A stretch of DNA of 64,000 nt from Frankia casuarinae (lineage in GTDB: Bacteria > Actinomycetota > Actinomycetes > Frankiales > Frankiaceae): assembly GCF_000013345.1 (NCBI RefSeq), contig NC_007777.1, positions 1,240,001 through 1,304,000 of the forward strand. The letters are read 5' to 3'. Below are positions 46,517-56,018 of this stretch, in pieces. How positions within the stretch are numbered: the first letter of the stretch is position 1; the number at the start of each line of letters is the position of its first letter. The notes below the pieces were generated by a model. That model searched no databases and had not been told where the DNA came from. It saw nothing but the letters and a program-made list of their open reading frames with translations. Both the position numbers and the translations under genes were made by a program.

Positions 46517-47821
46517 TTACCAGGCGTGTGGGGCGCCGAGGTCGTTGATCAGCTCGGCGAGGACGAGTTCCTCGTCCACTCTGATCGCATGGTGCTCCAG
46601 CGCGGGGCGCAGGTCGGGGTCCCAGGCCGCGTCGACCGGCCGGCCAACCAGCTCGCCGCCGGTCACCGTGGTCAGCGCCGCCTGATAGGACCGGGCGTCG
46701 AAACGCCATGGCCGCCAGCCGATCCGTTCCCGCAGGCCGTTGGCGATGCGGATGCCGCCCCAGTCGAAGTCGCCATGGTAGGCAAACCGCGCGCCCTGGC
46801 CGGCGAGCGCCGCGAGCAGGCTGATGACGGCGGCCGACGGCTGGCCGTTCACGCACACCAGCGGCGGGGTGCGGCCCGCCAGCTCGTCGGCGGCGCTGGC
46901 CAGCACGATCGGATTCTCGCACAGGTACACCACTCCGAGGCCCACCCCGAGGTCGCCGCGGTCCTGGCCCGGGCCGACCTGGCGCAGAGTGAGCACGCAG
47001 GGCTCCCCCGCCTCGCGACAGATGGCCAGGATCCGGCCGGTCGGGCTGTCCGCCCCGCCCGGCAGACCCAGGCAGAGCACCGTGGACGACAGTTCGTCAC
47101 GGTGCACCCCGACAGCGGCCCACGCGGCGCGACGGCCCGCGGCCGAGCCGTCACCCGCCGGGTGGGATCCGCCCAGTACCCGGGCCGCCGCCAGGGCCAG
47201 CGTCGCCAGCGGCCGGCCGTCGTCGAGCGCGTGCGCGTCACCGGTGCTGGTGGCGGCCAGCCGGCCCAGCGCCACGCCGGGTGAGGGCAACGCGTCGAGC
47301 ACCCGGAGCAGGTCGGCGGCCAGCGGCCCCGCCGCGTCCGGGGTGCCAGCCAGCCGGCGCAGCAGGCCGGTGCTGTCCAGCCAGGACCGCCAGGGGGTGA
47401 GTTCGGGGCGCCGGGCGAGGAGGTCGTCCAGGGGCTGGTGCGCCTGCGCCCAGGCTCGTGACTGCGCCGCGGCCAGCTCCGCCCGCTCCGTGACATCCCC
47501 GGTGAGCTGGCGGACGGCGGCGGCGAGTCCGTCCGGCGCGGCGCCGCTGGACCGCAGCACCGCGTCGACCTCGTCCAACGACACGGACAGCGAGGCGCCG
47601 GTGCCGGCCCGGCGGCCCAGCAGCCGCTCGACCCCCCGCCGCTGGTCCGCGCTGGCCCGGCCGAGGGTGACCGTCCCGGTGAGCGGCCGGCCCAGCTCGA
47701 TCCTGCGCCGCACCCGGTCGAGCAGCCACGCCGTGTGCTCACCGCCCAGCAGACGACGCAGCCGTTCCACATCGCGGGCGGCTTCCGTACCGCGGGAGGC
47801 CCCGGTCGACGACGCGCTCAC
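46517..47821 (-). CDS. jetD: Wadjet type II nuclease subunit JetD (TIGR02679, DUF3323/DUF2399)
   Basis: A 434-residue protein, the last gene of the jet operon. The N-terminal ~280 residues match the pattern of the DUF3323 region (LLGRRAGTGASLSVSLDEVD, RELPTPxxx-like LATLALAAARVLGGSHPAGD). The C-terminal DUF2399 part is a Toprim-type nuclease: VVYLCENPIVLASAADEL gives the catalytic Glu near residue 301 and FAYHGDFDWGGIRIANGL the D-x-D near residue 348. In Wadjet JetD cuts circular DNA that the JetABC motor has bent. GTG at 47821 overlaps the jetC stop (GTGA). All catalytic acids are intact. Confidence 0.9.
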   Translation of the reverse strand: MSASSTGASRGTEAARDVERLRRLLGGEHTAWLLDRVRRRIELGRPLTGTVTLGRASADQRRGVERLLGRRAGTGASLSVSLDEVDAVLRSSGAAPDGLAAAVRQLTGDVTERAELAAAQSRAWAQAHQPLDDLLARRPELTPWRSWLDSTGLLRRLAGTPDAAGPLAADLLRVLDALPSPGVALGRLAATSTGDAHALDDGRPLATLALAAARVLGGSHPAGDGSAAGRRAAWAAVGVHRDELSSTVLCLGLPGGADSPTGRILAICREAGEPCVLTLRQVGPGQDRGDLGVGLGVVYLCENPIVLASAADELAGRTPPLVCVNGQPSAAVISLLAALAGQGARFAYHGDFDWGGIRIANGLRERIGWRPWRFDARSYQAALTTVTGGELVGRPVDAAWDPDLRPALEHHAIRVDEELVLAELINDLGAPHAW

Positions 47822-50800
47822 TCGAACGGCAGGGGCTCGGTGTTGCCGCTCTGCGCCGGACGGAGCGGCTGGGGCTGGTCGGGTTGGTCGGGCTGGTCGA
47901 GTAGCTGGGGCTGGTCGGGTTGGTCGGGCCGCTCGGGCTGGTAGGGCACCGGCCGGTCGACGCGGGTGCGCTCGTGCCCGTCCCACCGCCACGGCGTGAC
48001 GAGCACGGCATCGATGCCGTCCCGGCGGGACAGCTGCGCGATCGCCAGGCCGGGAACCTGCGGGTAGCAGCCCCACTCGCGCTCGCTGGTCATCACCACA
48101 TCGAGGTCGAACGCGGCGAGCAGACCCAGGCACTTGGCCCGCGAGTCGTCGTCCACTCCGGCGAACGCCTCGTCCAGGGCGACCAGGCGGGGTGCGTGCC
48201 GGTTGCCGGAGGAGTCGTAGAACGACGAGGCAGCTGCGAACAGCGGCACCGACGCCGCGAGCACCCGCTCACCACCGGACGCCGGACCGCTCGCCGGCCG
48301 CCACTGACCGTCCTGGAACCGCTGCACAGCGAACTCGTGCCAGTCGCGGTAGTCCAGGGCACGGGTCAACTGCTCGGCCCATCCGCCGGTGGTGTCCGCG
48401 CTGTGCTCCCGGTTGATCTCCTCCTGGAGGAACGCGCCGACGGCGGTCCGCTCGGCGGGGCTCCAGGCGTCGGCCGTCTGCCGCAGCAACCGGTCGCGCA
48501 CCGCGCCGAGCCCCTCGGGGGCGCTGCGCGCGACCCGCCACTGCAACCGCAGCCGCATGCCGGTCGACGTGGGCCGCTGCGCGAGGTCCGTGTTGATCCG
48601 GCGAACCTGGCCCTCGGCGTCGCTGATCAGTTCCTGCAGGGCGCCGGCCACCTCGTTCACAAGGTGGTTCTCCAGGATCTCGCGTTCCTTCGCGGACAGC
48701 AGCATCGCCCGCTGCCCGGTCTCCGTCTCCAACGCGGCGACCAGGGCCGGGATGTCCTGCTTGCGGCCCTGGAACAGGACGTCGACCACGATCACGCCGT
48801 CGGAGACGACCATCCCGACCGAGTGGCCGTGCCGGGACAGCGCGTCGGTGAGAACCTTGTGCTCGGCCGACACCCGCTGCTGCGCCAGCTCCCACCGGCG
48901 GTCGGTGTCGTCGACGTCGTCGAGGGCGGCGTTGACCGCCCGGGCGAGCGTGATCGCGGGGTACGGTGCCCAGCCGGCAGCCGGGTCCGGGATCTCCAGG
49001 TCCGGGACGGCGACCGCGAGCAGGCCGGTGGCCGCGAACGCCCGGAGCCTCGCGACAGCCGCCTCGCGTTCGGCCGCGGCGGTGGTGATCGCCTCCCGCA
49101 ACGTCTCACGCCGGCCGTGAGCCCGGCCCCGGGCGTCGAGCGCATCCCGTTCGGCGGCCCGGGCCTGCTTCTCCCGCTGCCCGCACCGGTCGAGTTCGGT
49201 GTCGACGGCGGCCAGTTTGCGGAACAGTTCGTCGACGGCGGCGCCGGCCGTCTCGACCAGGACCCGGTGACGTTCGGCGGCCGCGTCGGCCTGCGTCTGC
49301 GCCTCGGCGACCGCCTCGGCGGTCTGTTCCTGGCGTTCCAGCGCGAGGGTGAGTTCGTGTTCCGCCTCGGTCGCCGCGCGGCGGGACCGGTCCAGCGATT
49401 CCGCCGCCGGCCACAGCGCGGCCAGCTCCGCCCGGTAGTCACCCAGGGCGTCCCGGACGTCGGCCAGCGCGGCCGGCTCCGCGGGCAGGCGCACGTCGCC
49501 GGCGAACTCCTCGGCCGCCGCCCGCGCCTCACCCGCGGCCTGCTGCCGGCGGGCCGCGACAGCGGCCGCCTCCTGGTGCTGGGCGTCGATCCGCCGCTTG
49601 GCCTTGTGCTCCGTGGCCAGCTGCGCGTGCGCCTCGCGCAGGTCGCCGTCGGAGGGCCGGGCCCCGTGCTCGGCGGCCAGCGAGAGCTGCCGGTCGGCCA
49701 GCTCCGCGGCGGCCGCGGCCAGCTCTTCGAGCCGTAGCTCGATCCGGGTCGCATCGGCGCGCAGGTGGTCGAGCCGGACCCGCCTGGCCGCCTCGCGGGC
49801 ACCCTCACCGATGTAGCCGGCGGTTTCCTTGCGCCAACCGCCGGTCAGGACCCCGTTACCGAACCGGCCGTCCACGGTGACCCAGGTCTCGGTGCCCGAG
49901 GTCCTGTTGGCCGTCGTCCCGTTGGCCGTCGTCCCGTTGGCCGCCGGCCCGTGGACCAAGGAGCCGCCGGCCGGGCCGGGCCCGCCGCGCAGGCCGATCG
50001 TCGCGAGGACGGCGGCGACCGCGGTGTCGCTCAGCCGGGCCGCGCGTGCGTCGTCGCGGTCGATCGCCGGCGTGAGCACCGCGGCCAGCCCACCCCCCGG
50101 CGCCGGCCGCCCGGGCGTGACCAGAACGTCGTCGCTGACGGGGTCGTGCAGCCGCCCGTCCGGGCCGACCCAGGCGTCGAGGATCCCGGCGGCCTCCAGC
50201 GCCGCCTCGATTCCGGCCCGGTGCTCGTCGGGCACGCCGTCGACGAAGTCGACGACCTTCCACAGCGGGGCGCCGTCCCGGCCGTCCCGCCCGTGCTCGT
50301 CGCGGGTGTGCGGGGCCGGCGGCGAGTCGTGGCCACCGGCCGCCAGCCGCTCGATCTCCTCGGCGAGCCGTTCGAGTTCCCGCCGGGCGGCCGTCTGCTC
50401 GCCGTCGAGGACGGCCTGCCGGCGCCCGAGGTCGGCGGTGGCCAGCCGCGCCGCCCCGTCCACCGCGGTGGCGACCGGGTTGGACCCGTCGAGTGTGTCC
50501 ACCCAGCCGGCCAGGGCCGCCAGCGCGGCGTCCGGGTCGGCCGGCCGCAGGTACGCGCAGCCGGCCAGGTAGGCCGTGCAGGCCACGACGAGGCCCGCCC
50601 CGCGCTGGGCGGTCAGGTCCTCGGCCGCCGCGATCCGCTCGGCGGCGGCCTGCTGCTCGGCAGTGATCCGGTCCAGGTCGTCCCGGGCCGCGCGCAGCGC
50701 CACGCCGGCGTCGGCCGCCGCGCGCAGCAACCCGTCGAGACGGTTCACGGCGGTGCCCTGCTGCCCGACCAGGGCCTCGGCGGATCGCCGGGCGTCGCGG

Positions 50801-52149
50801 TACGGCGGTTCCCCGCCGTCCAGCTCGGTGAGTACCGCGGCGTGCCGGCCGGTGACCAGGGCGGCCTCGGCCGCCAGCCCGGCGGCCCGGACCGCGGCGT
50901 CGAAGCCCGCCGCGTCGGCCTGGACCGTGCGTTCCGCACCCGTGAGCCGGCGCTTCCGGTCGCCGGCAGCCTCGGCCGCGGCCCGGCTGTCCCGCTCCCG
51001 CTGGGCGGCGAACCGGGCGAGCCGCCCGGCATCCTCCTCGGCGCCCCGCAGCGCCGCCGCGTCGCGCATCTCCGGGCTGTCCCGCAGCGCGTCCCGCCGG
51101 GCGGTCAGTGTGGCCTTCGCCTCCTCCACCTCGGTGAGCGCCTGCTGCGCGGCCGTCAGGGCCTCGACCGCCGCCTGATGCGCGGCGTCGGCCTCGGCGA
51201 GATCCCGCCCGTGCTGCTCGTAGCGGCTGTGCGCCTGCCGCGGCGGCGCGGCGTACCGCTTCGCGGCCACTCGGGCGTACCGGCGGTAATGGGTCAGGAA
51301 TGCCTGCGCAGCCGTTTCCGCCTCGGCGAGGGCGCGCAGCGTCTCCCGTTCCTCGTCCAGACCCCGGAACGCCTCGGCCACGATGACCACGAGCGCGGGG
51401 TCCAGCGGCGGCAACGCCTCGGTGAGCGCCCGGGAGAGCAGCTTCTCGTCGGGCTTCTTGGACAGTTGCGGCTGGCGTAGCTGGATCAGGAGGTTGACCA
51501 GGGCCTCGTACCGGTGCCCGCCGAGACCGAACAGCGCTTCGTCCACGGCACGGCGGTAGTCCGACGCGGTGTCGTACACCGCGCCGTGGCCGTCGACGGC
51601 TTCTTTCAGTTTGTCCCTGGTCAGTGGCACCCGGGTCGGGCTGACCAGGGACAGCTGCGGACCGATCCGCTGGCGGGTCACGAAGAACCAGTGCCGGACG
51701 ATGCCGCGCCCGCTGACCGCCTTCAGGCCGGCCCCGATCGTGCGGTACTCGGGGATGCCGTCACCGCCCAGCCGGCCGAACTCCAGCCAGGTGTAGCCGA
51801 GCCGCTCGGGATGCGGATGCCGGCCGCCCAGCAGCAGGTTCCATTCCATCCGCTTGTTGCGGTCACCGTCCGGTTCGACCCGGTGCGCGGCCAGCTCGCC
51901 GTCCAGCAGGAACGGCAGCGTCAGCGCCAGGACCTTCGACTTGCCGGTACCGTTGTTGCCCCGCAGCAGCAGCCGCCCGTCGTGGAAGTGGAACTCTTCC
52001 ACGTCGTAGTAGAAGAGGTCGACCAGGCCGGCGCGCAGCGGCTGCCAGCGGTCCTCCCGGGCCGGTACGGGAATCGAGGCCGACGCCGGTGCCGGTGCGG
52101 GAATCGAGGCCGGTGCCGGTGTCGCGGGCATGCGGGTCGAGGTGCTCAT
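47818..52149 (-). CDS. jetC: Wadjet type II SMC-like ATPase JetC (TIGR02680)
   Basis: A 1,443-residue MukB/SbcC-like ATPase. Walker A (LLRGNNGTGKSKVLALTLPF) is at about residue 60-75. A very long Ala/Arg/Glu-rich coiled-coil region runs from about 280 to 1,100 with a hinge-like globular part near 620-780. The ABC signature SGGERVLAASVPLFA (about 1,291) and Walker B LVALDEAFAGVD (about 1,321) follow. The C-terminal tail is a Pro-Asp-Gln repeat, and the N-terminal ~20 residues an Ala-Pro-Ser repeat. It is the motor that extrudes plasmid DNA with JetA and JetB. The ATG overlaps jetB (ATGA). Length and motifs are complete. Confidence 0.93.
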   Translation of the reverse strand: MSTSTRMPATPAPASIPAPAPASASIPVPAREDRWQPLRAGLVDLFYYDVEEFHFHDGRLLLRGNNGTGKSKVLALTLPFLLDGELAAHRVEPDGDRNKRMEWNLLLGGRHPHPERLGYTWLEFGRLGGDGIPEYRTIGAGLKAVSGRGIVRHWFFVTRQRIGPQLSLVSPTRVPLTRDKLKEAVDGHGAVYDTASDYRRAVDEALFGLGGHRYEALVNLLIQLRQPQLSKKPDEKLLSRALTEALPPLDPALVVIVAEAFRGLDEERETLRALAEAETAAQAFLTHYRRYARVAAKRYAAPPRQAHSRYEQHGRDLAEADAAHQAAVEALTAAQQALTEVEEAKATLTARRDALRDSPEMRDAAALRGAEEDAGRLARFAAQRERDSRAAAEAAGDRKRRLTGAERTVQADAAGFDAAVRAAGLAAEAALVTGRHAAVLTELDGGEPPYRDARRSAEALVGQQGTAVNRLDGLLRAAADAGVALRAARDDLDRITAEQQAAAERIAAAEDLTAQRGAGLVVACTAYLAGCAYLRPADPDAALAALAGWVDTLDGSNPVATAVDGAARLATADLGRRQAVLDGEQTAARRELERLAEEIERLAAGGHDSPPAPHTRDEHGRDGRDGAPLWKVVDFVDGVPDEHRAGIEAALEAAGILDAWVGPDGRLHDPVSDDVLVTPGRPAPGGGLAAVLTPAIDRDDARAARLSDTAVAAVLATIGLRGGPGPAGGSLVHGPAANGTTANGTTANRTSGTETWVTVDGRFGNGVLTGGWRKETAGYIGEGAREAARRVRLDHLRADATRIELRLEELAAAAAELADRQLSLAAEHGARPSDGDLREAHAQLATEHKAKRRIDAQHQEAAAVAARRQQAAGEARAAAEEFAGDVRLPAEPAALADVRDALGDYRAELAALWPAAESLDRSRRAATEAEHELTLALERQEQTAEAVAEAQTQADAAAERHRVLVETAGAAVDELFRKLAAVDTELDRCGQREKQARAAERDALDARGRAHGRRETLREAITTAAAEREAAVARLRAFAATGLLAVAVPDLEIPDPAAGWAPYPAITLARAVNAALDDVDDTDRRWELAQQRVSAEHKVLTDALSRHGHSVGMVVSDGVIVVDVLFQGRKQDIPALVAALETETGQRAMLLSAKEREILENHLVNEVAGALQELISDAEGQVRRINTDLAQRPTSTGMRLRLQWRVARSAPEGLGAVRDRLLRQTADAWSPAERTAVGAFLQEEINREHSADTTGGWAEQLTRALDYRDWHEFAVQRFQDGQWRPASGPASGGERVLAASVPLFAAASSFYDSSGNRHAPRLVALDEAFAGVDDDSRAKCLGLLAAFDLDVVMTSEREWGCYPQVPGLAIAQLSRRDGIDAVLVTPWRWDGHERTRVDRPVPYQPERPDQPDQPQLLDQPDQPDQPQPLRPAQSGNTEPLPFE

Positions 52150-53414
52150 CGGCGGCTCGTCTTCTTCCTTCTGGCCGGACCGCTTCTGACCGGGCCGGCG
52201 CCGCCCGCCCGGCCGTCGTGGATCGTCGGCGCCTCGACGGCGTAGCGCGCGATCGCGGGCCGGGCGAGCACTGCCGGCGGCTCGCCGGCCCGGCCCGGCA
52301 CGTCCGTGACCAGCCGCAGCGCGCGCAGCTTGTCCAGCGCCATGGCGAGCAGCTCGGCGTCGGCACCCGGTTCGGTGACGCCCCGCCGCCAGTAGGTGGA
52401 ATGCTCGGCCGCCATCTTCCGAACGTATCCACGCAGCCGGCCGACCGGCACCGGCTCCGCGGGATCCGGCCGGGTGGCGAGATACTCGGCGACTAGCAGG
52501 GTCACGTGGCCGTCGGTGCGCTGTTCCGGCATCCGTACGTCGGTGAGCTCGTCGTCGGGGTCGACCATCGCGATTCCCTCCGCGCGCATCTCGGCGATCA
52601 GACCGGTGGCGTCCTCGATCCGTCTGGTGATCGCCCGGCGCTGGCTGATCAGGTAGGCGCGCTCGTCCTCGGCGAGCTCGTCGTAATAGACGACGGGATC
52701 ATCGAGCAGCCGGCGGGTCAACCGGCGGCGAAGCGACCGGTTGCGCAGGTCGTCGGTGTCGGGGACGGGCTCGTGGGTCAGCTCGGCGAGCCGCGCCCCG
52801 ATGTCGTCGGCGTCGATGGTCGACGGGCCGCGGGTACCGGTCAGCAGCGACGCGAGCACCCTGCGGCGTACGTCGTACAACGCGTCGCCGCTGTCGCGCA
52901 GATAGGCGTCCTCCTCGCCGGCGACCCGATCCAGCACGCCGAGCGTGAGCAGCAGCCGGACCACCGCCACGAGGTCGGAACGTTCGTCCCGGCGGCTGAG
53001 GGTGAAGGTGACCCCGGTGCGGGCCAGTTCCGGGTCGCTCGCCGCGACCAGCACCCCTTCGGCCAACCGGCCGAGGGTGATCTGGGTGTCCGCCCCCTCC
53101 AGCACTGACAGCGCGAGGCACAGCAGGACGTAGCGGCGCCGCCCGAACGGCGCTCGGCCCTTCCCCTCCCGCGCCGGGTGCGTGTCGTCCTGGATGGTCG
53201 CCGCCGTCTTGAACAGCCGCGCCGATTCGGCGTCGACGACCAGCCGCCAGCCGGTTTCGGCGGCGAGCCACTCGCGCAGCTCGGACGCGTGCCGGCGGAC
53301 CAGCCGCAGGACCTCGTCGTCCGCGCCGGCGGTGCGTAGCGGCCCGGCCAGCAGCGCGCGCAGGGCCCTGCGCCGCGCGGCCCGGTTCTCCTCGGCGACC
53401 GAGTCCGCCGTCAT
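52146..53414 (-). CDS. jetB: Wadjet type II subunit JetB (TIGR02678, DUF2398)
   Basis: A 422-residue winged-helix protein equivalent to the MukE-like subunit. Visible family blocks are RRALRALLAGPLRTAGADDE, LREWLAAETGWRLVVDAESA, GRRRYVLLCLALSVLEGADT and DDPVVYYDELAEDERAYLIS. It bridges the JetA kleisin and JetC ATPase. The ATG overlaps the jetA stop and the stop overlaps the jetC start, both as ATGA. The C-terminal tail is basic. Confidence 0.92.
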   Translation of the reverse strand: MTADSVAEENRAARRRALRALLAGPLRTAGADDEVLRLVRRHASELREWLAAETGWRLVVDAESARLFKTAATIQDDTHPAREGKGRAPFGRRRYVLLCLALSVLEGADTQITLGRLAEGVLVAASDPELARTGVTFTLSRRDERSDLVAVVRLLLTLGVLDRVAGEEDAYLRDSGDALYDVRRRVLASLLTGTRGPSTIDADDIGARLAELTHEPVPDTDDLRNRSLRRRLTRRLLDDPVVYYDELAEDERAYLISQRRAITRRIEDATGLIAEMRAEGIAMVDPDDELTDVRMPEQRTDGHVTLLVAEYLATRPDPAEPVPVGRLRGYVRKMAAEHSTYWRRGVTEPGADAELLAMALDKLRALRLVTDVPGRAGEPPAVLARPAIARYAVEAPTIHDGRAGGAGPVRSGPARRKKTSRR

Positions 53415-55288
53415 CCGGACACCCGTCCGGTCTCCAGCAGCTCGAGCCGGTCCGGCCCACCGGCGAGTACGACCGGAGCGAGGCCGTCCATCCGGCCATT
53501 CAGATCGTTTTGCCGGTTTCGGTCATTCCTGTCGTTCGAGTCGCTCCAGTCGTTCAGGTCGTTCAGGTCGTTCCAGGCCGCCGGACGCGATGCCGCACCG
53601 GCCAGGTCGACGATCTCGACGGTGTGTTCCGGGCCGTCCAGGACGCCATCCTCGGTCTCGATCCGCGCCACCCCCCCGCCGGGGACGAGGGTGAGGCGGA
53701 TCAGGACCGTGCCGTCGCTGGACGTGGTCTCCACCTCGGTATCGCCCGCCAGCCTGGCGGCGAGCGCGTCCCCGAGCAGGCCGAGGAACAGCCGGAACGC
53801 CTGCCGGTCCAGGACGCCGAGCTGGGACAGCAGCACTGGCCCGTCGGTGGCGAGCCGGGCCCGAGCGGACGCGGCCTGCTCCGCCTCCCGCGCGGCCTGC
53901 TCGGCGAGCAGCCGCCGCTGCCGCGCGCGGTCCGTGACCCGGTTCGGCGTTCCGCGCCGCTCGTAGGAACCGGTCCGGCGTAGCTGCGGGCTGATCCGCA
54001 TCGGCGGCGCATCCTGCCACGGCGTGTTCGGTGTCGGCTCGTCCTCCTGCCAGGCGGCGACGGTCTCCTGGCTGACGGTGAGATGCCGGGCCGAGGCCAG
54101 GCCGAATGCGGCCCGCCACAGCCGGTGGGCCGCCGCGTCGTCAGGAGCCTCGGCAAACCAGCGAGCGAGCGTGCGGAAGTCCGCCGACCGGTCCGAACGG
54201 CCGGTACGGCGCTCGTTGAGTGCGGCGACGGTATCGATGAGCTGGGTGATCGCGGTGATAGCCGCGCCCCGCAACAACCGTGCCTGGGAGGGACGGCGCG
54301 AATCCGCCGACACGAACCAGTCGTGCAGGCCGCGCCAGCGGTTGCGCCAGCCGTCCAGGGCCGCGGCGACCGCGGCGTCGTAGGCGGTCCGAATCCGCTC
54401 AGCGTCGGTTCGCCCGGCTCCGGTCCGGCCGGAATCGGATGCCCCGGAGCCGGATGCCCCGGAGCCGGATGCCCCGGAGCCGGATGCCCCGGAGCCGGAT
54501 GCCCCGGAGCCGGATACCTCGGGCACGTCGGGCACGGCGTCGGTCGCCTCCCGACGGGCCGCGAGTAGCAGCAGGCGTTCGACGCCGGCCCCCTCGACCT
54601 GACCCAGCAGGGTGGCGATCTCCGCGCCCCGGTTCGCCAGCTCGGCGATGAACCGGTTGATGTAGTCGATGAGCCGTTGCTTGTAGGCGAGGAACGCGTC
54701 CACGTCACCGTCCGAGAAGTCGATCACTCGGCGGAGGGACGTCATGAACGCCTGAGCGTTGTCGGCCAGTCCGGTGAACCGCTCCGCCAGCCCCAGCAGC
54801 AGCAGGTGTACCTTCGCCGGGTCGAGATCGGCGGCGTCGCCGGCCGTCATCTCCACCAGGGCGCGCAGCTGGGCGGCGATGTCCTCCAGCGCCACCGACT
54901 GCAGGGCGCCCCGGCGGCCGATCGCCACCTCGTAGACGGCGATCGCCTCCTCGGCCGCCTGCCCGGCCGGGGTCAGCTGGTACAGGTAGCGCGCCCGGTG
55001 GAAGTCCGCCACCGTGGTCACCCGGCCGGTGTCCGGGTCGGCCCGCAGGTTGCCCCACTCAACGAGCTTGTCCAGCGCGGCGACGATCGACTCGGTCTGC
55101 CCCGGCCGCCCCAGATCCGCGATCACGTCCTCGGGGCGCATGTGGACGATGAACCGGTCCCGCGCCCGCGCGAACGTCGTCAGCACCTCCCGGTAGACGT
55201 CCGCGTTGGGGGCGCTCAGGTGCGCGAACGGCTGCCGGGGCGGCGCATCACCGCCGGCTGCCGGCCCGGTCTGTCCGTCGCTCGTCAC
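53411..55288 (-). CDS. jetA: Wadjet type II kleisin-like subunit JetA (TIGR02677, DUF2397)
   Basis: A 625-residue protein, first gene of the jet operon. The N-terminal winged-helix block FAHLSAPNADVYREVLTTFA and the following RDRFIVHMRPEDVIADLG are the DUF2397 start; WGNLRADPDTGRVTTVADFH and RARYLYQLTPAGQAAEEAI follow. It plays the MukF-like kleisin role. Two low-complexity inserts are present: a Ser-Gly-Ala repeat (about 260-290) from five 15-bp units, and an Asn-Asp-Leu/Arg run near the C-terminus. It is therefore longer than the usual ~500 residues. GTG at 55288 was chosen to match the family N-terminus; upstream frame is non-homologous. Confidence 0.9.
   Translation of the reverse strand: MTSDGQTGPAAGGDAPPRQPFAHLSAPNADVYREVLTTFARARDRFIVHMRPEDVIADLGRPGQTESIVAALDKLVEWGNLRADPDTGRVTTVADFHRARYLYQLTPAGQAAEEAIAVYEVAIGRRGALQSVALEDIAAQLRALVEMTAGDAADLDPAKVHLLLLGLAERFTGLADNAQAFMTSLRRVIDFSDGDVDAFLAYKQRLIDYINRFIAELANRGAEIATLLGQVEGAGVERLLLLAARREATDAVPDVPEVSGSGASGSGASGSGASGSGASGSGASDSGRTGAGRTDAERIRTAYDAAVAAALDGWRNRWRGLHDWFVSADSRRPSQARLLRGAAITAITQLIDTVAALNERRTGRSDRSADFRTLARWFAEAPDDAAAHRLWRAAFGLASARHLTVSQETVAAWQEDEPTPNTPWQDAPPMRISPQLRRTGSYERRGTPNRVTDRARQRRLLAEQAAREAEQAASARARLATDGPVLLSQLGVLDRQAFRLFLGLLGDALAARLAGDTEVETTSSDGTVLIRLTLVPGGGVARIETEDGVLDGPEHTVEIVDLAGAASRPAAWNDLNDLNDWSDSNDRNDRNRQNDLNGRMDGLAPVVLAGGPDRLELLETGRVSG
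54444..54518. repeat. 15-bp in-frame tandem repeat in jetA
   Basis: Four identical units CCGGAGCCGGATGCC run at 54444-54503, and a variant fifth at 54504-54518. They encode Gly-Ser-Gly-Ala-Ser-type linker residues. Confidence 0.95.
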
Positions 55289-55678
55289 ACCGCCCAGTAT
55301 CGCCCACCATGCTACCGCGTGAACGGCGGGTGACCGGCTACCAGTGACACTGCTGGGGAAGACGGGAGTCTGCGGGGTCGTCGGTGGCTGAAGCGACGGC
55401 CGAGTCTGGCAGGCCTGGACCAGCACCTCGATGCCTCACCTACTCCGCGAACTGATCGACATGCTCGCCGCCGGACACCGGCTCTGCTTCTACCTACCCA
55501 GTAGGTCACAAACCATGAACTATCGATCACGGCAAATCGCCGTCGATTACGTTGGAGATTGCTGCGATTCACGTCATTGGTGAAAGGATTAGAGCCCGAT
55601 GGCGGGGGTATCTCTGGCTCGCAATCCAGTGGGGAACTTCCCCGAGGAGATGGCGGTGCGACACTGGAGGGGGCGGAA
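55289..55678. other. Upstream region of the jet operon, no gene seen
   Basis: About 390 bp between the divergent jetA and small secreted protein starts. Base composition drops in AT-richer patches from ~55,500. It should contain the jet promoter. A short plus frame near 55,432-55,520 (PHLLRELIDMLAAGHRLCFY) looks protein-like but lacks context and was not called. Confidence 0.4.
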
Positions 55679-55903
55679 ATGGCGCTCAGGAAAAGCCCGA
55701 AGTATTTTCTGATGGTTGTGATCGTTGCGCTCGGGACAATTTTGTCTGCGGCTCCTTCGATGGCTTCTCCGCCGAGAAGCGCGCCTGGCGCGGTCCATCG
55801 CAGTGATGTACATTGTTATTGGCGCCATATGAGCGGTCACTGGGTCTGGAGGCATGGACACCGGACCTGGATTCCCCCGCGCACGGTCAGGGTCTGTCGC
55901 TGA
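55679..55903 (+). CDS. Small secreted protein, unknown function
   Basis: A 74-residue protein. It starts MALRKSPKYFLMVVIVALGT and has a signal peptide ending ILSAAPSMASP. The mature ~45 residues have two Cys (CYWRHMSG and the C-terminal VCR) and many Trp/His/Arg (HWVWRHGHRTWIPP), giving a basic, possibly disulfide-bonded peptide. ATG at 55679 has GGAGG about 8 bases upstream, so the gene is well supported despite its size. I recognise no family. It is divergent from the Wadjet operon in a low-GC patch. Confidence 0.7.
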   Translation: MALRKSPKYFLMVVIVALGTILSAAPSMASPPRSAPGAVHRSDVHCYWRHMSGHWVWRHGHRTWIPPRTVRVCR

Positions 55904-56018
55904 GATTCCAATAAAACAGGCATCGATCGCAGGAATCCCTGCGGTCGGTGAGGAGATCTTTTAGAGACAAGTGTTCCGTCCTTGTGCGCTCGCGCGGGGA
56001 CGGAACGCCAAGCCTCGG

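Noticed and set aside
49765-51480. 571-codon plus-strand frame antisense to jetC
   Set aside because: Shadow of the coiled-coil region with repetitive Arg/Gly/Val composition.
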